From Lactobacillus kimbladii (GTDB lineage: Bacteria; Bacillota; Bacilli; Lactobacillales; Lactobacillaceae): 64,000 nucleotides of DNA. Positions 9,503 through 18,646 of this stretch are shown here, in pieces. Location: positions 124,001 to 188,000 of the forward strand of contig NZ_KQ034007.1 of NCBI RefSeq assembly GCF_000970755.1, read 5' to 3'. The notes below the pieces were generated by a model. The model had not been told where the DNA came from. It did not search any database and worked only from the letters and a program-made list of their open reading frames with translations. How positions within the stretch are numbered: the stretch's first letter is position 1; each line of letters starts with the position of its first letter. A program made the translations under genes and the position numbers.

Positions 9503-10312
9503 ATGGAAAATGACCCATTAGTGTTTGATGTTAACATAGCTAAAGAAAAGCCTAATTCTTACCGTAAAGTGAAAAACAATTCTGGTTGTCCCTTTTGTAA
9601 TGTGGCGGAACTGACTAATATTATAAAGAGGCAGGGAGGGATGATTTGGCTGGATAACAAATATCCGACATTGCTGGATACAGTTCAGACAGTTTTGATT
9701 GAATCTAGTAAACATGATGGGGATATCACTACTTATTCACCTGAATATAATCGAGCTTTGATGCGCTTTTCACTGTCATGTTTTAAGCAAATGAATGATT
9801 CACCTGAGTTCGGATCGGTATTATGGTACAAAAATTTTGGCAAAAATTCTGGAGGTTCACTTGAGCACCCACACATGCAAATTGTTGGCTTGAAAAAGAT
9901 GAACGGCTATAAGTATCTGCAGCCCAATAATTTTGAAGGCATTAGTATTTTTAATAAAGATGGGCTGGAGGTTAACGTTGGCACCCATCCGATTCAAGGC
10001 TATATCGAATTAGATTTTAATCTGCTTGACGAAAAAAGTATTGATGACTGGTCTGACTGGATTCAAAGTGGTGCTAAATACATGCTGGAAGTTTTGTCCA
10101 ACGGTCGCTGTGACTCCTATAATTTGTTCTTTTATCCGCGTTTTGATCAGGGTATTTGTGCGAAATTGATTTTGCGCTACACAGCTTCGCCATATTTTGT
10201 CGGTTATAAGCTTTCACAGGTAGATAATCGGGAAAAATTACTGACTGAAGCTGAAAAATTTAAGCGCTTTTTTGAGTCTGGATCAGTTTTAGAGAAAGGA
10301 TTTAAAATATAG
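9503..10312 (+). CDS. DUF4931 / HIT-like nucleotidyltransferase-fold protein
   Basis: 269 residues. CPFC near residue 30 looks like a zinc-binding knuckle, and SLEHPHMQIVG resembles the H-x-H-x-hydrophobic active-site strand of the HIT/GalT superfamily. Size and motifs match the DUF4931 proteins of lactobacilli, distantly related to galactose-1-phosphate uridylyltransferase. The substrate is unknown, and no galactose genes lie nearby. ATG 9503 has TAGGAGGG. Confidence 0.7.
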   Translation: MENDPLVFDVNIAKEKPNSYRKVKNNSGCPFCNVAELTNIIKRQGGMIWLDNKYPTLLDTVQTVLIESSKHDGDITTYSPEYNRALMRFSLSCFKQMNDSPEFGSVLWYKNFGKNSGGSLEHPHMQIVGLKKMNGYKYLQPNNFEGISIFNKDGLEVNVGTHPIQGYIELDFNLLDEKSIDDWSDWIQSGAKYMLEVLSNGRCDSYNLFFYPRFDQGICAKLILRYTASPYFVGYKLSQVDNREKLLTEAEKFKRFFESGSVLEKGFKI

Positions 10313-10362
10313 CTTTTACTGAATTAATTATTATTAAAACTAATACTTAGCAGAGATAATAT

Positions 10363-10391
10363 TTGCGACAAATAATTCTAAGCAATATAAT
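10363..10391 (+). promoter_or_regulatory. sigma-A promoter
   Basis: TTGCGA (10363-10368), 17-nt spacer, TATAAT (10386-10391), 30 nt ahead of the ECF S-component gene. No riboswitch-sized leader is present. Confidence 0.75.
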
Positions 10392-10420
10392 AGCAAGGTG
10401 TTTTTTTAAGGAGGACTTAG

Positions 10421-11035
10421 ATGCGTAGAAAAGAAACTAAGAACCTGGCTATTACTGCTATATTTGTCGCAATCTTTTTATTGCAAACTCTCATTCCTAA
10501 TATCGGCTATATTCGCATATTGCCAACTTTGCCAGCTATAACTACTATTCCATTGACCGTTTCCATTTATTCTTTACTTATGGGACCAATTGCCGGCACA
10601 TTTTTTGGTATTTTCTGGGGAATCGCCCGCATGGTGCAGGCATATACGCAACCTGGCGATATTGTCAGCTTAATGCTCTTTCAAAACTTTGTGATTGCGG
10701 TAATTCCTAGTGTTTTAGCTGGTCTTTTCCCGGGACTGATTGGGAAACTAACTGCTAAAAAGAAAAATAGCATTAAAGAAGTAAGCTACACGGTTGCGGG
10801 AGCAGTGACTTCTTTAACTAACACTGTTTTTGTAATTCTATTAACCAGTCTAGTTTTCATGGGCAACTCTGCCAAACTGCTAGGCCATTTGGGCAGCTTC
10901 ACTCAGGGGACGCCTTTAATTACAGCGTTAATAATTGCCCTAGGTCTGAATGGTCTGGTTGAGGCAGTATTCACTGCAATTGTGACGCCAATTATTGTGA
11001 CGCCGCTCAACAAGGTGCTGCGCAGAGTAGGCTAA
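10421..11035 (+). CDS. ECF transporter S-component
   Basis: 204 residues, about six hydrophobic helices. The small size, short cytosolic N-terminus followed by AITAIFVAIFLLQTLIP, and small-residue helix GPIAGTFFGIFWGIARM fit substrate-binding S-components of energy-coupling-factor vitamin importers, which share an EcfAA'T module encoded elsewhere. The substrate is not certain; PanT-like (pantothenate) and other vitamin specificities are possible. ATG 10421 has AAGGAGGAC. Single-gene unit. Confidence 0.75.
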   Translation: MRRKETKNLAITAIFVAIFLLQTLIPNIGYIRILPTLPAITTIPLTVSIYSLLMGPIAGTFFGIFWGIARMVQAYTQPGDIVSLMLFQNFVIAVIPSVLAGLFPGLIGKLTAKKKNSIKEVSYTVAGAVTSLTNTVFVILLTSLVFMGNSAKLLGHLGSFTQGTPLITALIIALGLNGLVEAVFTAIVTPIIVTPLNKVLRRVG

Positions 11036-11109
11036 GAAAATAGAAGTGTTTTTAAGAAAAACTTAATATTCTTAATTGACAGCTAAAAACAAGGAAAAAG
11101 TATTCAGAT

Positions 11110-11141
11110 AAGTCTTTCTAAATTGAAAAGGCTTATTTTTT
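11110..11141 (+). terminator. Rho-independent terminator
   Basis: AAGTCTTT (11110-11117) pairs with AAAGGCTT (11126-11133, one wobble), followed by ATTTTTTT. Confidence 0.7.
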
Positions 11142-11143
11142 TA

Positions 11144-11172
11144 TTGACAAAAGTTAGAAATACAATTAGTGT
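11144..11172 (+). promoter_or_regulatory. promoter with consensus -35, weak -10
   Basis: Perfect TTGACA (11144-11149) and, 17 nt on, TAGTGT (11167-11172). A consensus -35 with a poor -10 suggests an activated or inducible promoter for the ABC operon, but no response-regulator site is recognised. Confidence 0.5.
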
Positions 11173-11215
11173 ATTAGATAAATAGTACAGAAGTATTGCA
11201 ACGAGGATTTTACAA

Positions 11216-11965
11216 ATGACTGAAATTTTACGAGTAGATCAAGTTACTAAGACATACGGCAAGCGGGGCGAAAAGCAATACCAGGCTCTCAAGGGCATTA
11301 ATTTTGCGGTTAATTCAGGTGAATTTGTAGCCATTATGGGCGCCTCTGGTTCCGGTAAAACAACTTTGCTTAACATTTTGTCAACTTTGGACAAACCGAC
11401 AACAGGCAATGTTTTTATTAACCATGAGGATAACAGCACTTTAAATGCCAATCAATTAGCTGACTTTAGAAGTAAGCAAATCGGCTTTATTTTTCAAGAT
11501 TTTAATTTGCTGGAAAATTTAACTAATCGGGAAAACATTGCTTTGCCTTTAAGTTTAAGGGGTATTTCTCCCAGAAAAATTGATCCGCTGGTTGACAAAA
11601 TCGCAACTAGACTGGGCATTAAAGAAATTCTGCCCAAGTATCCTGCTGAGGTCTCGGGTGGGCAAAAGCAAAGGGTAGCAGCTGCCAGGGCGTTAGTGCA
11701 TGAACCTGCAATTCTGCTTGCCGATGAGCCGACGGGTGCCTTAGATTCAAAGAGCGCGCGTGAATTGCTCTATACTATGGCAGATTTGAATCAAAACGAT
11801 GGCATCACCACTCTGATGGTTACTCACGACCCGTTTGCCGCCAGTTTTGCCAGTCGCATTTTATTTATTAAAGACGGCAAGATTGGTGAGCAAATGTTGA
11901 AAAACGGTCAGTCCAGACAAGAATTTTACCATCTATTAATCGACCACTTAGATACTGACGAATAA
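11216..11965 (+). CDS. BceA-like ABC transporter ATPase
   Basis: 249 residues. Walker A GASGSGKTT (about 41-49), Q-loop in FIFQDFNLLENLT, signature SGGQKQR, Walker B ILLADEPTGALD and the switch His in VTHD. This is the MacB/BceA/LolD type of ATPase that powers FtsX-fold permeases. It heads an operon with two full BceB-like permeases. BceAB systems sense and relieve peptide antibiotics that bind lipid II or other envelope targets. ATG 11216 follows GAGGAT. Confidence 0.9.
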   Translation: MTEILRVDQVTKTYGKRGEKQYQALKGINFAVNSGEFVAIMGASGSGKTTLLNILSTLDKPTTGNVFINHEDNSTLNANQLADFRSKQIGFIFQDFNLLENLTNRENIALPLSLRGISPRKIDPLVDKIATRLGIKEILPKYPAEVSGGQKQRVAAARALVHEPAILLADEPTGALDSKSARELLYTMADLNQNDGITTLMVTHDPFAASFASRILFIKDGKIGEQMLKNGQSRQEFYHLLIDHLDTDE

Positions 11966-11976
11966 GGAGAACTAAA

Positions 11977-13782
11977 ATGGTTTGGAAGTTGTCCTTAACG
12001 GGAATCAAAAGTCGTTTTAAAGATTATGCGGTTTTATTTTCCGGCTTGGTTGTTGCCAGCATGATCTTTTACATGTTCCTTACAATCACAATTAATCCTA
12101 CTTTTATCAAAAATGATATTTCAGCACCAAGTAACTATGTTCGGTTCACTTTTGCCTTTGGTATTATCTTGCTGATAATCATTACTATGGTTTACCTGGT
12201 TTATGCCAATTCTTTTTTGTTGAGCATGCGTAAACACGATTACGGTATGTATATGATGCTGGGAGCTAAGAGTACCAAAATTGGTTTGCTGATTTTTTTG
12301 GAAACTCTAATAACTGGCATTTTAGCTACACTAGTGGGTATTGTGCTCGGGTTTGGCCTCACTGCCATAGTGTCAAAGCTGTTAATATTTCGTTTAGGGT
12401 TGACAGTGAAACATTTTGCGGTTGTTTTACCTAACGCTATCATTTGGACGATTATCTTCTTCATTATCATGTTCTTATTCGGAGCTTTGAAAAATGTCCG
12501 TAAATTAACCAAGACGCCAGTAATTGAACTATTACGCGATGACCAAAAGCCAGTTGCTTACAAACACCGGCCGGTCTTGCACTGGATTCAAGGAATACTG
12601 GGTCTGTTACTTTTAGCTGCAGGCTACTTTATTTTGGGTCTTCCAGGCGGTGCTATTTTATTTATTATTCCAGCAGCGTTGGTGACAATAGTCGCTGGTT
12701 CCTATTTCACATTTAACGCTTTTTTCGGCGCCTTAATCGGATTTTTGCTTAACCGCAGAAGCTTTTCTTATCATGGCATCCGGGTATTTACTCTAGGCCA
12801 GTTGAAATTTCGATTGCATGATTATACGCGAATTTTGACAGTTGTTTCACTGCTTTTTGCCCTGGCACTTGGAGCGATTACTGTAGGGCTTAACTTCAGC
12901 ACGCTCAGTGAGCAGCTTGAAGACAATTTTTATTATGACACTACTATTATCAGTGACTCATCCAGAGTAACGCAGGCTAAAAATAAACTGACCATTACCC
13001 GTGAGCAAACCTATCATTATAAAGAGCAGGGTAAATATTTGTATTTTAACCGCAGTGAATTTAACAATAACCCGGTCAAAAACGTCAAGTTTTACATGAA
13101 AAATGGTAAACCGGCATACAAGAAGGTCAATTTGCCCACTGAGAAATTGGACGTCCCAGCGACATACGCTAACAATGCCTTTGGTGCTATGGTTCCTGAT
13201 GGTATTGCTAAAATCATTCGCCTGGTTTCACCAAAAAAATGGACCGAGAAAAAAGGACAAGACAAGTTTGTCAGCTTTGTAAAAGTGAAAAACTTTGATC
13301 AGGATTTCCCCACCATCTTAAAATTGCAGAAACAACAACTGAAGGAAAATCCTGCTTATTCTTATATTTATACTTCCAGCAAGGCGGGCAGTTTCCAGTT
13401 AATCAAGAATTTCAGCAGCGGTTTTGAATTTATGGGTTTCTTTTTAGGCTTCGCTTTCCTGACCATGCTGGCTTCAACCTTAATGTTCAAGGTCTTAAGT
13501 GGCGCAGCTAGTGACAAGGTGCGTTACCAAATGTTATTTGAAATTGGCACAAGGGCAAAAGTTTTGCGTCAATCTATTAAAAATGAGATTGGAGTGCTGT
13601 TTCTTCTGCCCGGCGTATTAGGCGTAATCGATGTGCTCTTTGGGTTGAGGCTGTTTAAATTGCTCTTGCCACACCCATACCAGAACTTATGGATTCCTTT
13701 TATAATTTTTATCGTGCTATACCTGATTTATTACTTATTAACCGTAAAACTGTATGAAAAAATCGTCTTGGAACGTGAGTAA
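11977..13782 (+). CDS. BceB-like FtsX-family permease (first)
   Basis: 601 residues. The N-terminal helix and FtsX-like segment contain FLLSMRKHDYGMYMMLGAKS, a hallmark of BceB-type permeases. Ten or so hydrophobic helices flank a large extracellular domain of about 170 residues (about 320-480), the part that recognises peptide antibiotics in characterised members. ATG 11977 lies 12 nt after the ATPase stop with AAGGAG. It is closely similar to the next gene, so a tandem duplication is likely. Confidence 0.88.
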   Translation: MVWKLSLTGIKSRFKDYAVLFSGLVVASMIFYMFLTITINPTFIKNDISAPSNYVRFTFAFGIILLIIITMVYLVYANSFLLSMRKHDYGMYMMLGAKSTKIGLLIFLETLITGILATLVGIVLGFGLTAIVSKLLIFRLGLTVKHFAVVLPNAIIWTIIFFIIMFLFGALKNVRKLTKTPVIELLRDDQKPVAYKHRPVLHWIQGILGLLLLAAGYFILGLPGGAILFIIPAALVTIVAGSYFTFNAFFGALIGFLLNRRSFSYHGIRVFTLGQLKFRLHDYTRILTVVSLLFALALGAITVGLNFSTLSEQLEDNFYYDTTIISDSSRVTQAKNKLTITREQTYHYKEQGKYLYFNRSEFNNNPVKNVKFYMKNGKPAYKKVNLPTEKLDVPATYANNAFGAMVPDGIAKIIRLVSPKKWTEKKGQDKFVSFVKVKNFDQDFPTILKLQKQQLKENPAYSYIYTSSKAGSFQLIKNFSSGFEFMGFFLGFAFLTMLASTLMFKVLSGAASDKVRYQMLFEIGTRAKVLRQSIKNEIGVLFLLPGVLGVIDVLFGLRLFKLLLPHPYQNLWIPFIIFIVLYLIYYLLTVKLYEKIVLERE

Positions 13783-13833
13783 AATTGGGAGCAGTAAATA
13801 GATTCTTGTTTTTAATTAAAGAAAGGAGCAGTA

Positions 13834-15648
13834 ATGATTTGGAAACTGTCTGTGACGGGGATTAAGAATAGGCTAAAAGATTATCTGGTATTATTTTCTG
13901 GTTTAATTGTTGCCAGCATGATTTTCTACATGTTCTTGTCAATTGCTACTAACCCTGTATTTATTAGTAAAGATGTCTACGGTAGAACAGCATACCTGAC
14001 TTATATTTTTACCTTTGGCATTATTTTGTTGGTGATCATTACATCGGTTTATCTTGTTTATGCCAATTCATTTTTGTTAAGCATGCGTAAGCATGACTAT
14101 GGCATGTATATGATGCTTGGAGCTAAAAGCACGCGTATTGGCATACTAATTTTTTGTGAAACTCTGTTAACTGGCTTTTTAGCAGTTCTGCTGGGAATAA
14201 TACTGGGGCTTGGGTTGACCACAATAGTTACCAAAGTGCTGGTAGGTAAGTTAGGGCTCGAAATTACGCACTATAAGGCAATATTACCCAGCGCAATAAT
14301 AGGGACACTACTTTTCTTTGTTATTATTTTTCTCTTGGGTGCACTGAGCAATGTGCACAAACTTACACATACTCCGGTAATTGATCTTTTACACGAAGAT
14401 CAAACTCCAATTAATCTTAATCATCATCCACTTTTGCGGGGAATTGAAGCAATTTGCGGTGTGCTTTTGCTAGCAGTCGGTTACTATGTAATGACTCTGT
14501 CCACCAGATATATTTACTTTCTTATTCCCACCGCCTTAGTAACAATTATTGCTGGCTCTTTCTTCGTCTTTAATGGCGTCTTTACGGCTATTATTAATTA
14601 TTTACTTAATAAAAAATCTTTTTCATATCGTGGTATTAATGAATTTACTCTTGGTCAGTTGAAATTTCGTTTGCAAAGCTACACCAAGATATTAACTATG
14701 ATTTCAATTCTGTTTGCCTTGGCTTTAGGTGCAATTACCGTGGGACTTAATTTTGGCTCCATGAAGGATGAGACGCAAAAAAGCTTTTATTATGATGCTA
14801 CAATTATCAGTCAGACGCCAGCAGTTAAAAAAGCAGAAGCAAAGTTAACCATTACTAACAAACAGACTTATCACTACAAAGAAAAGGGGATGCACCTCTA
14901 CTTTAACCGTGCGGAATTTGAAAAACAGCCACTGAAAGAAATAGAAATCTATTTTCATAACAATCAAGACAATTTACCTACATATAAAGTGAAAACACTG
15001 GTTACTGCCAAACTGGATAAACCGGAAACAGCTGCCAACAGCATTTTTAGCCAAATGGTGCCTAACGGCATTCCTAAGAAAATTAAGCTAGTTTCACAAC
15101 GAAGGTGGAATACACTTGGTGGTCAGAAAAAATTCGTCAGTTATATTAATGTCAAAGACTTTGTCCATGATTTTCCAGTGATTAAACAAATTCAAAAACA
15201 GCAACTAAGGGAAAATCGCAATTACCAAGATATTTACCTTTCTTCAAAATCATATAACTATAGCAATATGATTGGCTTTACCAGTGCGTTTGAATTTATG
15301 GGCTTTTTCTTAGGAATAGCATTTCTGACTATGCTCGCTTCGACGTTAATGTTTAAAGTTTTAAGTGGTGCCGCCAGTGACAAGGTACGCTACCAGATGC
15401 TACATGAAATTGGAGCCAGGCCACAATTATTGCGCAGTTCAATCAGAAAAGAAATTGGTACTTTGTTCACCATGCCTGCTATTTTAGGCATAGTAGATGT
15501 CCTTTGTGGCTTACAACTATTTAAAACATTGCTGATATCTCCATACCATAATATCTGGATTCCATTCACAATATTTATTGTGCTTTATCTGGGTTATTAC
15601 TTGTTAACAGTTACGTTATATGAAAAAATTGTACTCACAAATAAATAA
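13834..15648 (+). CDS. BceB-like FtsX-family permease (second)
   Basis: 604 residues, collinear with the preceding permease along its whole length (for example FLLSMRKHDYGMYMMLGAKS and TMLASTLMFKVLSGAASDKV in both). The extracellular domain diverges most, which suggests different ligand ranges. It follows the first permease by 51 nt with AAAGGAG at ATG 13834. One ATPase with two permeases could form alternative complexes or a heteromer. No BceRS two-component genes are next to the operon, unlike the classical arrangement. Confidence 0.88.
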   Translation: MIWKLSVTGIKNRLKDYLVLFSGLIVASMIFYMFLSIATNPVFISKDVYGRTAYLTYIFTFGIILLVIITSVYLVYANSFLLSMRKHDYGMYMMLGAKSTRIGILIFCETLLTGFLAVLLGIILGLGLTTIVTKVLVGKLGLEITHYKAILPSAIIGTLLFFVIIFLLGALSNVHKLTHTPVIDLLHEDQTPINLNHHPLLRGIEAICGVLLLAVGYYVMTLSTRYIYFLIPTALVTIIAGSFFVFNGVFTAIINYLLNKKSFSYRGINEFTLGQLKFRLQSYTKILTMISILFALALGAITVGLNFGSMKDETQKSFYYDATIISQTPAVKKAEAKLTITNKQTYHYKEKGMHLYFNRAEFEKQPLKEIEIYFHNNQDNLPTYKVKTLVTAKLDKPETAANSIFSQMVPNGIPKKIKLVSQRRWNTLGGQKKFVSYINVKDFVHDFPVIKQIQKQQLRENRNYQDIYLSSKSYNYSNMIGFTSAFEFMGFFLGIAFLTMLASTLMFKVLSGAASDKVRYQMLHEIGARPQLLRSSIRKEIGTLFTMPAILGIVDVLCGLQLFKTLLISPYHNIWIPFTIFIVLYLGYYLLTVTLYEKIVLTNK

Positions 15649-15736
15649 TTATAAAAAGACCGGATTTTGAAATAAATTTTCAAAATCAAAATAGTAACTC
15701 TTTAATTGGTGGGAATTCACGCAACATCTCATGAAA

Positions 15737-15775
15737 AAATAAGCAGAAGTCGCTTAGACTAATGCTTATTTTTTT
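15737..15775 (+). terminator. terminator of the BceAB-like operon
   Basis: AAATAAGCA (15737-15745) pairs with TGCTTATTT (15763-15771), then a T-run. Confidence 0.8.
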
Positions 15776-15782
15776 CGTCTAG

Positions 15783-15809
15783 TCGTGTCCTTTTGGATAC
15801 GATTTTTTT
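15783..15809 (+). terminator. second tandem terminator
   Basis: TCGTGTCC (15783-15790), TTTT loop, GGATACGA (15795-15802), then seven T. The remaining 160 nt up to 15970 carry only a loose GAACGCT/AGCGTTC inverted repeat (about 15874-15921) and no gene. Confidence 0.75.
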
Positions 15810-15970
15810 AATTGTTCAAATTGTGCAAAATTACCCGGTAAAAAAGACTTTAATTTCACAATATCTTAATTGGAGAACGCTTTTATCCCTAATATGCGAA
15901 AAATTGGTATAGCGTTCATTATTTTATGTTGAATTGATCTGAATTTTTAGGCAAAAACATTAGTAAATTT

Positions 15971-17221
15971 TTATGCAATTTCAGCTTGTTTTGTTTTGTT
16001 GACTTTTATCATTACAGTTAAAGTAACAGTGAAGACGATTGCACTAAATCCTAGGACACCGTACAGGGCATAATTAACGTTGATTGTACCAGCTATGGTG
16101 GTAAATAATGTCGTCATTAATGGACCAGCGATTGCCAAGATAGTGTTTAAAAGCCCTGCTGAAGAAGCTAATATTTTGCGATCTACGGAGACAACCAACC
16201 ATTGCATTAGCTTAGGGCTGCTCGTACCAGCTAAGAAACCAAGAGTGGTCATTAGAATAAGGCAGAATACTATATTCTTATTTAGGATGACAGTAGCCAT
16301 AATGGCACTATTAATAGTAGATAATAAAGATAGCTGGAAAAGCGAGGTGTTTTTAAGGAGTTTGGTGCCGACTGCACTGCCAAGAGCTAAACCAATTGCG
16401 GCAGTGGCTCCTAGAAGTGCGATGGTGAAACTATAACTGCCAATAAGCATGCTTTTGTTACCAGCAATAACGATAGAAATTAATGGCTGGACAGAACTGA
16501 GCAAACCATTAAGCATGGCTACAACTAAAACAATCGTTAAGAGTCCGTGGGCTTGCCTTACTTGTCTCAATGATGAACCAATTGTGGCAAAGAAGTTTTG
16601 GTCATTAACCTCTTCCGTCTGTTCAGGCTGTTGCTTATGAACGTTCGTCCCAATGTTGGCATAAAGTAAGCCTGCTGCTAAGAAGGTTAGTGCGTTGACA
16701 ACAGCCAGTTCTGAGTATGACATGAAGAGCAGGAGCCCGGAGCCAACAAATTGTGCAACTAGCGTAATTAGTTGTGATACACCGCTCGTAAAACCCTGAG
16801 CTTCGGCCATTTCGTTTTCACCGACGAGGCCAACGATTAGCGGCGTTTGTAAACCGCCAGAGTACATGCCGGAAAGATCAGATACAAAGTTAAGTCCAAT
16901 AACCATTAAGACCAGGTTCCAGCCGGCAATATTGGTGGCAAAGAGCAGACCCACCAACATGTACAGGGCAAAGCGGATGACTGCAAGCCAGACAATTACA
17001 CGGTACTTGTTGTGCGTCCGGTCCGCCAGGTAGCCACTGAGACTTTGAATAAGGTCTGGAAGCGATTCGGTAATCGCAATCAAAGATAATGCCAGGGAAT
17101 AATTTTTTAACTTGCTGGCATAAGTCATGAGAGCCAGGTAGAACAGGATGTTGCCTGCGCCGGATAACCAGCTGGCAAGGGTGAATTTTCTGTAGTTTTT
17201 ATTCTTTAAAAAGATGTTCAT
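15971..17221 (-). CDS. MFS transporter, probable exporter
   Basis: 416 residues with about 12 hydrophobic helices. The N-terminal half has the MFS loop motif SGYLADRTHNKYRV between helices 2 and 3, and a central cytosolic loop (HKQQPEQTEEVND) separates the two six-helix halves. Sequence style matches the MFS drug/peptide exporters of lactobacilli. It is transcribed divergently from rgg1; the 105-nt spacer holds the palindrome TGTCATATTTGACA, so Rgg1 may also control it. The substrate is unknown. Confidence 0.8.
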   Translation of the reverse strand: MNIFLKNKNYRKFTLASWLSGAGNILFYLALMTYASKLKNYSLALSLIAITESLPDLIQSLSGYLADRTHNKYRVIVWLAVIRFALYMLVGLLFATNIAGWNLVLMVIGLNFVSDLSGMYSGGLQTPLIVGLVGENEMAEAQGFTSGVSQLITLVAQFVGSGLLLFMSYSELAVVNALTFLAAGLLYANIGTNVHKQQPEQTEEVNDQNFFATIGSSLRQVRQAHGLLTIVLVVAMLNGLLSSVQPLISIVIAGNKSMLIGSYSFTIALLGATAAIGLALGSAVGTKLLKNTSLFQLSLLSTINSAIMATVILNKNIVFCLILMTTLGFLAGTSSPKLMQWLVVSVDRKILASSAGLLNTILAIAGPLMTTLFTTIAGTINVNYALYGVLGFSAIVFTVTLTVMIKVNKTKQAEIA

Positions 17222-17269
17222 GTTTTTACCTCTTTTTTTAACTTAACTGTATATTTAGTATATTTTGGT

Positions 17270-17303
17270 TATAATGAAAAAGAGAGGAATGTCATATTTG
17301 ACA
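17270..17303 (+). promoter_or_regulatory. rgg1 -10 element and candidate Rgg operator
   Basis: TATAAT at 17270-17275 is the -10 of rgg1 (poor -35). The perfect inverted repeat TGTCA-TATT-TGACA (17290-17303) starts about 15 nt after it, near the expected transcription start. This position suits autorepression. Related copies occur before the ABC exporter gene (19134-19147) and rgg2 (20916-20929). Confidence 0.55.
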
Positions 17304-17326
17304 GTTTAAAGTTAGAAGGAATAAAA

Positions 17327-18175
17327 ATGACAATTGGGGAGTTGCTAAAAGATTATCGGATAAGTCAAAAAAAGACGCAGAAACAATGGGCAAAAGATGT
17401 GATAAGCCCTTCATTCTATGCGAAAGTAGAGAAAAATTTAAGTCGAATTTCTGCCGCAGATTTAATTGAATTACTACATTCTAATCAAATTCCAGTGATT
17501 GATTTTTTCAGTAAATTAAATCAAAAAGATAAGTCGATTAATCAACAAGAATTAGAAATAAATCGACTTATTAATGAAGCATATTACCAAAATTCAAAAA
17601 AAGAGTTGCAACAAATACGAGATGTAGTTGCTGAAGGTGAATTGCCTAATAAAAATGATGAATTACTTCTTATTGATGCCTATATTGCGGTAATTAGTAA
17701 AGACCTTACAATGCTAGATAAAGAAGTTATAGACAGAATGAAAGAAAAAGTTTTTAATATTTCTAATTTTGATGAAGATGGATTAATTATGTACTGTAAT
17801 TTCATGAGCTTTTATGATTTGAATAGCAACTTATTGCTATCTAAAAGGATAATAAAACAGCTTGTTGGATCAAGCAGTGTCAGAATACAAGACAAAATTT
17901 TGGCTATCATTATCAATATGCTGATTTTTTGCATTAGAAATAAGCGATTTGAAGAAACTGAGGTATTTGTTAATTATGCGGATCAAATAAAAACAAAACC
18001 GGAGGTTTTCTTTTATAAGCTGCTGATACCGGCATTTTATAATATAGTTAAATATCAAGATAATCATGATAAAAAATATCTGGATGAAACAGAAATAATA
18101 ATTAAAAGTATCAAATTAGCGGGAATGCCAGATTATGGTAAGGAGTTAGAAGAGCTTTTAGTTGCAAATAAATAG
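17327..18175 (+). CDS. Rgg/GadR/MutR family transcriptional regulator (first)
   Basis: 282 residues. N-terminal helix-turn-helix of the XRE type (IGELLKDYRISQKKTQKQWA, then SPSFYAKVEKNLSRISAADL) followed by a helical repeat C-terminal domain of about 215 residues. This is the Rgg layout, in which the C-terminal domain binds short signalling peptides in characterised members. It is highly similar along its length to the regulator at 20957-21805, so they are paralogues around one ABC exporter. ATG 17327 has AGAAGGA. No obvious SHP-type peptide gene was found adjacent. Confidence 0.88.
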   Translation: MTIGELLKDYRISQKKTQKQWAKDVISPSFYAKVEKNLSRISAADLIELLHSNQIPVIDFFSKLNQKDKSINQQELEINRLINEAYYQNSKKELQQIRDVVAEGELPNKNDELLLIDAYIAVISKDLTMLDKEVIDRMKEKVFNISNFDEDGLIMYCNFMSFYDLNSNLLLSKRIIKQLVGSSSVRIQDKILAIIINMLIFCIRNKRFEETEVFVNYADQIKTKPEVFFYKLLIPAFYNIVKYQDNHDKKYLDETEIIIKSIKLAGMPDYGKELEELLVANK

Positions 18176-18206
18176 ACTTAAAAATGTCATATTTTATTTT
18201 GAAGTA

Positions 18207-18242
18207 ACCCTCAAATTTAGGACAAATTTGGGGGTATTTTTA
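18207..18242 (+). terminator. terminator of rgg1
   Basis: ACCC-T-CAAATTT pairs with AAATTTG-G-GGGT (18207-18218 / 18224-18235), followed by ATTTTTAT. A half-site ATGTCATATT lies between the rgg1 stop and this hairpin (about 18184-18193). Confidence 0.75.
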
Positions 18243-18298
18243 TGTCTAAATTATCTAAACAAGATAAAATTGAGATCTGTCATCTTTGGCACAGCTAA
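18242..18298 (+). pseudogene. transposase N-terminal remnant (IS3/IS150-like orfA)
   Basis: An 18-codon ORF reading MSKLSKQDKIEICHLWHS then stop. This matches the usual beginning of IS150-type helix-turn-helix transposase proteins in lactobacilli (K-L-x-K-x-D-K-I-E-I-x-x-L-W). Nothing further downstream continues it. It is probably the scar of an insertion or recombination event in this accessory region. Identification is from motif memory only. Confidence 0.5.
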
Positions 18299-18553
18299 TT
18301 AATTTGCTTTTGCTGATTTTTTGGCATTTCTGAAGAATATTATCCACTCATAAATACATGCAATAACCGTTATTAGATAATCATACCAATGAAAAGCTTT
18401 TGAAAAGCCTACTAGAGAGAGAACAAACACGGCAATCAACGCTAAACTAAAAAATATAGGTTTAGCAATCGCCATATTATACTTAATAAGCCAAGTATCA
18501 ATTGGCAGAAGCTCTAAAGCTAAAATAATTATTATTACTAAAGTAGTATTCAT
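18299..18553 (-). CDS. small three-helix membrane protein
   Basis: 84 residues, nearly all hydrophobic: helices at about 2-20, 31-50 and 55-74, with a basic tail (FFRNAKKSAKAN). ATG 18553 is preceded on the minus strand by AAAGGTG. Its stop abuts the transposase remnant. It is transcribed away from the toxin-antitoxin candidate. No family recognised. It could encode an immunity-like or accessory membrane protein, but nothing beyond location supports that. Confidence 0.5.
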   Translation of the reverse strand: MNTTLVIIIILALELLPIDTWLIKYNMAIAKPIFFSLALIAVFVLSLVGFSKAFHWYDYLITVIACIYEWIIFFRNAKKSAKAN

Positions 18554-18646
18554 GTTATAGTCACACCTTTTAAATTATTTTAAAGATAAATAAATATGAT
18601 TGTTCGTGCAGTCCAGTAAGCGACTGTCTTGTCAAAGTGTAGATAT

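Noticed and set aside
10313-10420. Riboswitch before the ECF S-component
   Set aside because: Only about 23 nt lie between the expected transcription start and the ribosome site, too short for a vitamin riboswitch.
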